A stretch of 9,111 bases of DNA from Flavobacteriales bacterium (GTDB lineage: Bacteria > Bacteroidota > Bacteroidia > NS11-12g > UBA955). A model generated the notes under the pieces. That model saw only the letters and a list, made by a program, of their open reading frames with translations. It was not told the DNA's origin and made no database searches. The stretch is from positions 1-9,111 of the forward strand of contig CANHXF010000054.1 of NCBI GenBank assembly GCA_947464515.1, in the 5' to 3' direction. A program made the position numbers and the translations under genes. How positions within the stretch are numbered: position 1 is the stretch's first letter; every line of letters starts with the position of its first letter. This document shows, one piece after another, positions 4,971 through 9,111 of the stretch.

Positions 4971-5699
4971 GTGTCAAGCCAAGTTAAACCCAATCCAAAT
5001 TCCGATGCTTCCAAGAAGCAGCAAGTGGAAGAGATGTTCGATAACATTTCCCCGCGTTATGATTTTTTGAATCATTTTTTGTCGTTGGGCGTCGATTACT
5101 CCTGGCGAACTAAAGTGAGAAAGAACGTCAATTCCTTTGGCGCGAAGCACATTTTGGATGTCGCAACGGGTACGGCGGATTTGGCGATCGAAATGACAAA
5201 AATCGAAGGTTCAAACATCGTTGGCGTGGATATTAGTCAGGGTATGCTCGATTTTGGTCAGATCAAATTGAATCAAAAAAATCTGACATCGCGCATTCGT
5301 TTAACCCAGGCAGATTCAGAGAAATTGCCTTTTCAAGAGGGTGATTTTGATGCGGTAACGGTAAGTTTTGGCGTAAGGAATTTTGAGAATTTGTTGACCG
5401 GTTTGGCCGAAATGCATCGCGTATTAAAGCCCGGCGGCCCCATGGTGGTATTGGAGTTTAGCAAGCCTACAAACCCGATTTTCTCAAGATTGTATTGGTT
5501 TTATTTCAAAAATATTTTGCCGTTGATGGGTAAGTTGCTGTCGCGCAGTACCAACGCCTATACATACCTACCTCAAAGTGTTGCGGCATTTCCGGAAGGC
5601 GAAGAATTTGTACAAAAAGCAAAATCTGTGGGGTTTTCTCACGTTACCTATAAGCCCCTTACATTTGGTATTTGTACCATGTATACATGCGTAAAATAA
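4971..5699 (+). CDS. ubiE: Demethylmenaquinone methyltransferase (UbiE/MenG)
   Basis: A 242-residue SAM-dependent C-methyltransferase that converts demethylmenaquinone to menaquinone, the final step in making the respiratory quinone of Bacteroidota. Family signatures: KKQQVEEMFDNISPRYDFLN near residues 16-35, motif I ILDVATGTAD at 61-70, VGVDISQGML for ribose binding, SFGVRNF, and RVLKPGG followed by VLEFSKP. The C-terminus, FGICTMYTCVK, corresponds to the usual GIATIY-type ending. The GTG at 4971 is preferred: it gives the expected N-terminus just before the conserved KKQQVEEMF, whereas the in-frame ATG at 4890 lies upstream of the promoter element and adds 27 non-family residues. No good ATG exists between them. 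The 3' end overlaps porT by 13 bases, suggesting coupled translation. Bacteroidota generally make menaquinone and not ubiquinone, so menG is an equally apt symbol. Confidence 0.94.
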   Translation: MSSQVKPNPNSDASKKQQVEEMFDNISPRYDFLNHFLSLGVDYSWRTKVRKNVNSFGAKHILDVATGTADLAIEMTKIEGSNIVGVDISQGMLDFGQIKLNQKNLTSRIRLTQADSEKLPFQEGDFDAVTVSFGVRNFENLLTGLAEMHRVLKPGGPMVVLEFSKPTNPIFSRLYWFYFKNILPLMGKLLSRSTNAYTYLPQSVAAFPEGEEFVQKAKSVGFSHVTYKPLTFGICTMYTCVK

Positions 5700-6379
5700 T
5701 TGTCCTCATATTGTTATTGATTGTGGCCGGAAAATCCTTTTCCCAGCCCCGCGATTACAATCGGGATTATCGCAAGCATTTCTTTTGGGGCATCGCGTTT
5801 GCAGGCACCTCCGCAAAAATGAAAATGGAGTTGGATCCAGTTTTTTGGCAACGCACGGATTCGATACAGAGTATTCGTCCGGGCGGACAAGCGGGTGGGG
5901 GATTTGGTGGTTCAGTGGCCTACAGGATGGGTAAGTATTGGGAATTAAAGACCTTAACGATGTTGCAATTGCATCAACGTGATATCCAGTATACTTGGCA
6001 GCATACGCCAGGTCCAAACATTAAAATCGAAACGATTTCTTTTGATATTCCCTTAACCCTAAAGTATCGCAGCGATATGCCTAACAATACCCGAATGTAT
6101 GTTTTGGGTGGGGTGCGTTGGTCTCACGATTTTCAGAGTAACGAGGGTTTGGTGATCGGTGAGTCAAAGCCCCTGATTGCCTTAAAAGCCAACACATATT
6201 ACTATGAATTTGGTGCAGGAATGGAGTTTCGTTTGGATTTTGTAGATATGTCGGTGGAATTGAAAATGAGCAACGGCCTCAATAATGCCTTGGTCCGCGT
6301 ACCCAATAGCTATTATTCGGGTAGCCTTTCGGCGATTTTCCCCCGTTTGTTTAGCATTTCATTGATGGCCCAGAATTGA
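5687..6379 (+). CDS. porT: PorT-family outer-membrane beta-barrel protein (type IX secretion)
   Basis: A 230-residue exported protein. Residues 1-20 form a clear signal peptide (MRK, a run of Ile/Leu/Val, then GKSFSQ before Pro21). The rest alternates short aromatic and glycine-rich strands typical of a small outer-membrane beta barrel (for example WGIAFAGTS, GGGFGGSVAYRMG, YVLGGVRW, YYYEFGAGMEFRL) and ends in an aromatic-rich strand FSISLMAQN. PorT (SprT in gliding flavobacteria) is required for type IX secretion in Porphyromonas gingivalis and Flavobacterium johnsoniae, though its exact role is unsettled. Placement directly after ubiE is, to my recollection, a recurring Bacteroidota arrangement and supports the call. 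The ATG at 5687 is chosen over 5672 because it puts Arg-Lys directly before the hydrophobic core. It overlaps ubiE by 13 bases and tgt by 4. A generic outer-membrane barrel protein is the alternative. Confidence 0.78.
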   Translation: MRKIIVLILLLIVAGKSFSQPRDYNRDYRKHFFWGIAFAGTSAKMKMELDPVFWQRTDSIQSIRPGGQAGGGFGGSVAYRMGKYWELKTLTMLQLHQRDIQYTWQHTPGPNIKIETISFDIPLTLKYRSDMPNNTRMYVLGGVRWSHDFQSNEGLVIGESKPLIALKANTYYYEFGAGMEFRLDFVDMSVELKMSNGLNNALVRVPNSYYSGSLSAIFPRLFSISLMAQN

Positions 6380-7500
6380 ATTTCGTATTACAACATAAAG
6401 ATCCTTTCACCAAAGCAAGAGCGGGTGTGATTGATACTGCGCACGGTCGCATCCAAACCCCCATTTTTATGCCTGTGGGTACCGCCGGCACTGTAAAAGG
6501 GGTGCATCGCAATTTTCTACTCAACAAAAACGATATCAATGCCGATATCATCTTAGGCAATACCTATCACCTGTATTTGCGTCCGGGATTGGATATTTTG
6601 CAAAAGGCAGGTGGGATTCATGGGTTCAGTAATTGGGATCGACCTGTACTAACCGATAGCGGGGGTTACCAAGTGTATTCGCTTTCTGGGACGCGCAAAC
6701 TCACCGATGAAGGGGTGAAGTTCGCAAGTCATATCGACGGTTCAAAGCACATGTTTAGCCCAGAGCGGGTGATGGATATTCAGCGCATCATTGGAGCCGA
6801 TATCATCATGGCTTTTGATGAATGTACGCCGTATCCCTGCGAGTACGATTACGCCAAAAATTCGATGCACATGACCCATCGTTGGTTGGATCGATGCTTT
6901 AGTCGTTTCAATGAGACGGAGCCTGTTTACGGACATGAGCAGGCGTTGATGCCCATCGTTCAAGGCAGTGTGTACGATGATTTGCGCAAGCAAAGTGCGG
7001 AATATGTATTAAAACACGATGCCCAAGGCTATGCCATCGGCGGATTGAGTGTGGGTGAGCCTCATGAGGATATGTATCGCATTACAGAGTTGGTGACCGA
7101 TATTTTGCCTTACGATAAACCGCGTTATTTGATGGGCGTGGGAACACCGGAGAATTTGCTCAATGCCATTGCGCTTGGGGTGGATATGTTCGATTGTGTG
7201 ATGCCAACCCGAAATGGAAGAAATGGCAACGTTTTTACCTGCGAAGGCATCATCAATATAAAGAATAAGCAGTGGGCGGACGACTTTGAACCCTTGGATT
7301 CATTGCTTACGCCGGAATATAGCAAAGCCTATGTTCGACATTTATTTCAATCGAATGAAATGATGGGCCCGATTATCGCCAGTATTCAAAATTTGCGCTT
7401 TTACTTGTGGTTGGTTCGACAGGCTAGGGAAAGGATTTTACAAGGCGATTTCCACCATTGGAAAGATAGCATCCTAAAAACAGTGTCGAGAAAATTGTAG
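6376..7500 (+). CDS. tgt: Queuine tRNA-ribosyltransferase (tRNA-guanine transglycosylase)
   Basis: A 374-residue Tgt that exchanges guanine-34 in the anticodon of GUN tRNAs (Tyr, His, Asp, Asn) for a queuosine precursor base. Visible signatures: TKARAG near residue 13, PIFMPVGTAGTVKGVH, LGNTYHLYLRPG, LTDSGGYQVYSL with the general acid/base Asp94, VQGSVYDDLR, GGLSVGEP, GVGTPENLL, and DMFDCVMPTRNGRNG with nucleophile Asp273. The zinc site of typical bacterial Tgt (CxCxxC plus His) is absent: the segment after DDFEPLD (302-308) reads SLLTPEYSKAYVRHLF with no cysteine. The same is true of Bacteroides Tgt as I recall it, so this is a lineage trait, not damage. The start is the TTG at 6376, since MNFVLQHKDPFTKARAG matches the family N-terminus and there is no ATG nearby. 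It overlaps the porT stop by 4 bases (TTGA). Confidence 0.95.
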   Translation: MNFVLQHKDPFTKARAGVIDTAHGRIQTPIFMPVGTAGTVKGVHRNFLLNKNDINADIILGNTYHLYLRPGLDILQKAGGIHGFSNWDRPVLTDSGGYQVYSLSGTRKLTDEGVKFASHIDGSKHMFSPERVMDIQRIIGADIIMAFDECTPYPCEYDYAKNSMHMTHRWLDRCFSRFNETEPVYGHEQALMPIVQGSVYDDLRKQSAEYVLKHDAQGYAIGGLSVGEPHEDMYRITELVTDILPYDKPRYLMGVGTPENLLNAIALGVDMFDCVMPTRNGRNGNVFTCEGIINIKNKQWADDFEPLDSLLTPEYSKAYVRHLFQSNEMMGPIIASIQNLRFYLWLVRQARERILQGDFHHWKDSILKTVSRKL

Positions 7501-7524
7501 TAGATTGCATCGCCTCGCATCGTT

Positions 7525-8610
7525 ATGAAATTTAAAAAGTTAGACTGGTACATCGCAAAGAAATTCCTAGAGACATTCTTTGTTACCGTGATGCTTTTTA
7601 TTGTGATCATCATGGTGTTTGATGTGGCGGAAAAACTGGATGATTTTTTGGAAAAGTCGGCTCCGGTGGGCGAGATTTTTACCGTCTATTACCTCAATTT
7701 TATTCCCACTTTACTCAATACATTCTCGCCGATTTTCATTTTTATTTCGGTGCTCTACATGACATCGAGGTTGGCTTCACGCACGGAGATTATCTCTATG
7801 CTCGCCGGGGGGATGTCGTTGCGAAGAATTTTGATGCCCTACATGGCAACGGCGGCGCTACTTGCGATGGGCAGTTATATGTTGAATGCCTGGGTGATTC
7901 CCATTACCGATAAGGCTAGGGTGAGGTTCGAGAATGCGTACATGCGCGATTATTATTCTCAGGCAAAATCGACCATTTTTAGGCAGATTAAGCCCGGTGT
8001 GATTTTGTACATGGAGTATTTCAACAACAACGATAGTTCAGGGGTGGGGGTGACGTTGGAGGAGTATAAGGGGAAGGAATTGAAGAGTTCTTTGTTTGGT
8101 CGTTTCATCCGGTGGTCGCCCGAGGCCAAGAAATGGCGATTAGAAATGGTTTGGCAACGGAAGTTTTTGGCCAGTGGGAATCAGCAGATTCATTATCAAT
8201 CGATGATGGATACGATGATTGCGTTTAATCCGGAGGATTTCTTTTTTCGGATCGAGGACGTGCAGAGTCTGAATCAGAACGAGTTGCGCAGCATGATTGC
8301 CAAGGAGAAAATGCGGGGATCAACGAATGTGGAATTGTTGCAAACGGAACTGTATCGACGGTATGCATCGCCATTTAGTACATTTATATTGGTGTTGATT
8401 GCGGTGAGTGTGGCCGGACGGAAAACGCGGGGCGGATTGGGGTTCTCGCTGGGGGTGGGGATTTTTGTGATCCTGTTTTTCTTGTTTTTCAGCAAGTATT
8501 TTGTCTCCCTAGGGAATTCGGGCGTGATTTGGCCTTGGCTGGCGGTTTGGTTGCCCAATGCGCTGTTTGTGCCCGTGGCATATCTGTTTTACCGATTCGC
8601 GCAGCAGTAG
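7525..8610 (+). CDS. lptG: LptG/LptF (YjgP/YjgQ) family LPS-export permease
   Basis: A 361-residue inner-membrane protein of the YjgP/YjgQ family, matching the ~360-residue length of LptF/LptG. These proteins are the membrane half of the LptB2FG transporter, which extracts lipopolysaccharide from the inner membrane and pushes it along the Lpt bridge to the outer membrane. Predicted layout: three N-terminal membrane segments (~13-35, 56-80, 104-125), a periplasmic beta-rich domain (~130-280), and three C-terminal segments (~282-297, 304-324, 337-357). The family motif LASRTEIISMLAGGMSLRRI (83-102), which forms the coupling helix to the ATPase, is present, as is ELYRRYASPFSTFILVLIA near 275-293. 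It starts 24 bases after tgt, and tgt next to a YjgP/YjgQ gene is familiar in Bacteroidota. Whether it plays the LptF or the LptG role cannot be told from sequence by eye; the symbol is provisional. Confidence 0.88.
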   Translation: MKFKKLDWYIAKKFLETFFVTVMLFIVIIMVFDVAEKLDDFLEKSAPVGEIFTVYYLNFIPTLLNTFSPIFIFISVLYMTSRLASRTEIISMLAGGMSLRRILMPYMATAALLAMGSYMLNAWVIPITDKARVRFENAYMRDYYSQAKSTIFRQIKPGVILYMEYFNNNDSSGVGVTLEEYKGKELKSSLFGRFIRWSPEAKKWRLEMVWQRKFLASGNQQIHYQSMMDTMIAFNPEDFFFRIEDVQSLNQNELRSMIAKEKMRGSTNVELLQTELYRRYASPFSTFILVLIAVSVAGRKTRGGLGFSLGVGIFVILFFLFFSKYFVSLGNSGVIWPWLAVWLPNALFVPVAYLFYRFAQQ

Positions 8611-8613
8611 GAA

Positions 8614-9111
8614 TTACTCCACCTGAATTACCAAACCTTTCAAGTAATGACCTTCCGGGTGATACAAATTTACCGGGTGGTCCGCGCCTTGACCCAATCG
8701 ATACAAGATTCTGCAGTTTCTTTTGGCTTCGATGCCGGCTGCAGTTACCGTATTGGCGAAAAGCACATCGTCTACCACCTGAGAGCAGCTAAAAGTGAAG
8801 AGCAATCCACCGGGTTTAACGCGCTTAAGGCCCATCGCATTGAGTCGTTTGTAGCCCATGACCGCTTTATGTTTTTTGGATAAACTTTTAGCGAACGCGG
8901 GCGGGTCGAGCACTACGATATCGAATTGTTCGGTGTCCTCGCTCAAGGATTTCATCACGTCCACCGCAATGCCTTCGTGGGTTTGGCCTTTTTTGAGTTT
9001 CATCAACGAAATGTTCTCGTTGGCCAGGTTGATGGCGGTGTTACTGATATCGGCGCTAACGACTTTTGATGCGCCACCGGCCAGGGCAGCGACAGAGAAT
9101 CCGCCGGTATA
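8614..9111 (-). CDS. RlmI-like class I SAM-dependent rRNA methyltransferase, C-terminal part (5' end outside window)
   Basis: The minus-strand frame runs open from the window edge to a TAA at 8616-8614, giving 165 residues. It covers the catalytic domain of the COG1092/RlmI family (23S rRNA cytosine-C5 methyltransferase). Motif I starts right at the window edge (YTGGFSVAALAGGASKVV), followed by motif II VSADIS, the substrate-binding motif VVLDPPAFAKS, GLKRVKPGGLLFTFSCS, and the C-terminal HPVNLYHPEGHYLKGLVIQ. The in-frame TTG/ATG at 9006-9001 are internal, because the conserved SAM-binding motif lies upstream of them. The N-terminal PUA RNA-binding domain expected in this family lies outside the window. 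Its stop is only 3 bases from that of the convergent permease gene, leaving no room for an intergenic terminator. Family is confident; the exact target nucleotide is inferred from RlmI. Confidence 0.9.
   Translation of the reverse strand, partial: YTGGFSVAALAGGASKVVSADISNTAINLANENISLMKLKKGQTHEGIAVDVMKSLSEDTEQFDIVVLDPPAFAKSLSKKHKAVMGYKRLNAMGLKRVKPGGLLFTFSCSQVVDDVLFANTVTAAGIEAKRNCRILYRLGQGADHPVNLYHPEGHYLKGLVIQVE

Noticed and set aside
7261..7350. Missing zinc cysteines as a sign that tgt is decayed
   Set aside because: All catalytic motifs are intact, the frame is open to a normal C-terminus, and related Bacteroidota enzymes also lack the cysteines.
7509..7522. Short direct repeat GCATCG before the LptG-like gene
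   Set aside because: Two 6-base copies four bases apart are expected by chance and match no known element.
8529..8883. Plus-strand open frames across the end of the permease and the methyltransferase
   Set aside because: They overlap two well-supported genes in other frames and show no family resemblance.

Overview
The window looks like a chromosomal piece of a Bacteroidota (Bacteroidetes) bacterium. The evidence is a cell-surface hydrolase ending in a type IX secretion (T9SS) C-terminal sorting domain, a PorT-like T9SS gene directly after ubiE/menG, a Tgt of the Bacteroidota type that lacks the zinc cysteines, two perfect TAnnTTTG promoter -7 elements, and few Shine-Dalgarno-like sites. I cannot name genus or species.

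Layout. Bases 1-804 hold the C-terminal part of a histidine/aromatic ammonia-lyase (HutH family). Next come a small DUF2200 protein (848-1216) and, overlapping it by 4 bases, a secreted SGNH/GDSL-type hydrolase with a PKD domain and a T9SS sorting tail (1213-2499). After a 278-base gene-free stretch with a strong promoter and a palindromic operator comes an AT-rich three-gene operon (2778-4253). It encodes a HipB-like repressor, a free-standing HipA N-terminal domain and a HipA-like kinase core. The order, sizes and motifs match the tripartite HipBST toxin-antitoxin system, and this is the most interesting part of the window.

Convergent to it on the minus strand is engB/ysxC, a ribosome-assembly GTPase (4285-4878). 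Divergent from engB is a tightly packed plus-strand run: ubiE/menG (menaquinone biosynthesis, GTG start), porT (T9SS), tgt (queuosine tRNA modification, TTG start) and an LptG/YjgP-YjgQ permease (LPS transport). The last three junctions are a 13-base overlap, a 4-base overlap and a 24-base gap. A 5'-partial RlmI-like rRNA methyltransferase closes the window on the minus strand, its stop only 3 bases from that of the permease.

How it fits together. The right half is ordinary core genome: ribosome and tRNA maturation, quinone synthesis and envelope biogenesis. The stretch from about 848 to 4253 looks like accessory DNA set between hutH and engB, and the hip operon is clearly AT-richer than its flanks. 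PorT (T9SS machinery) and the SGNH hydrolase (a predicted T9SS cargo) are functionally linked but not in one operon. No tRNA, rRNA, CRISPR array, insertion sequence or origin was recognised.
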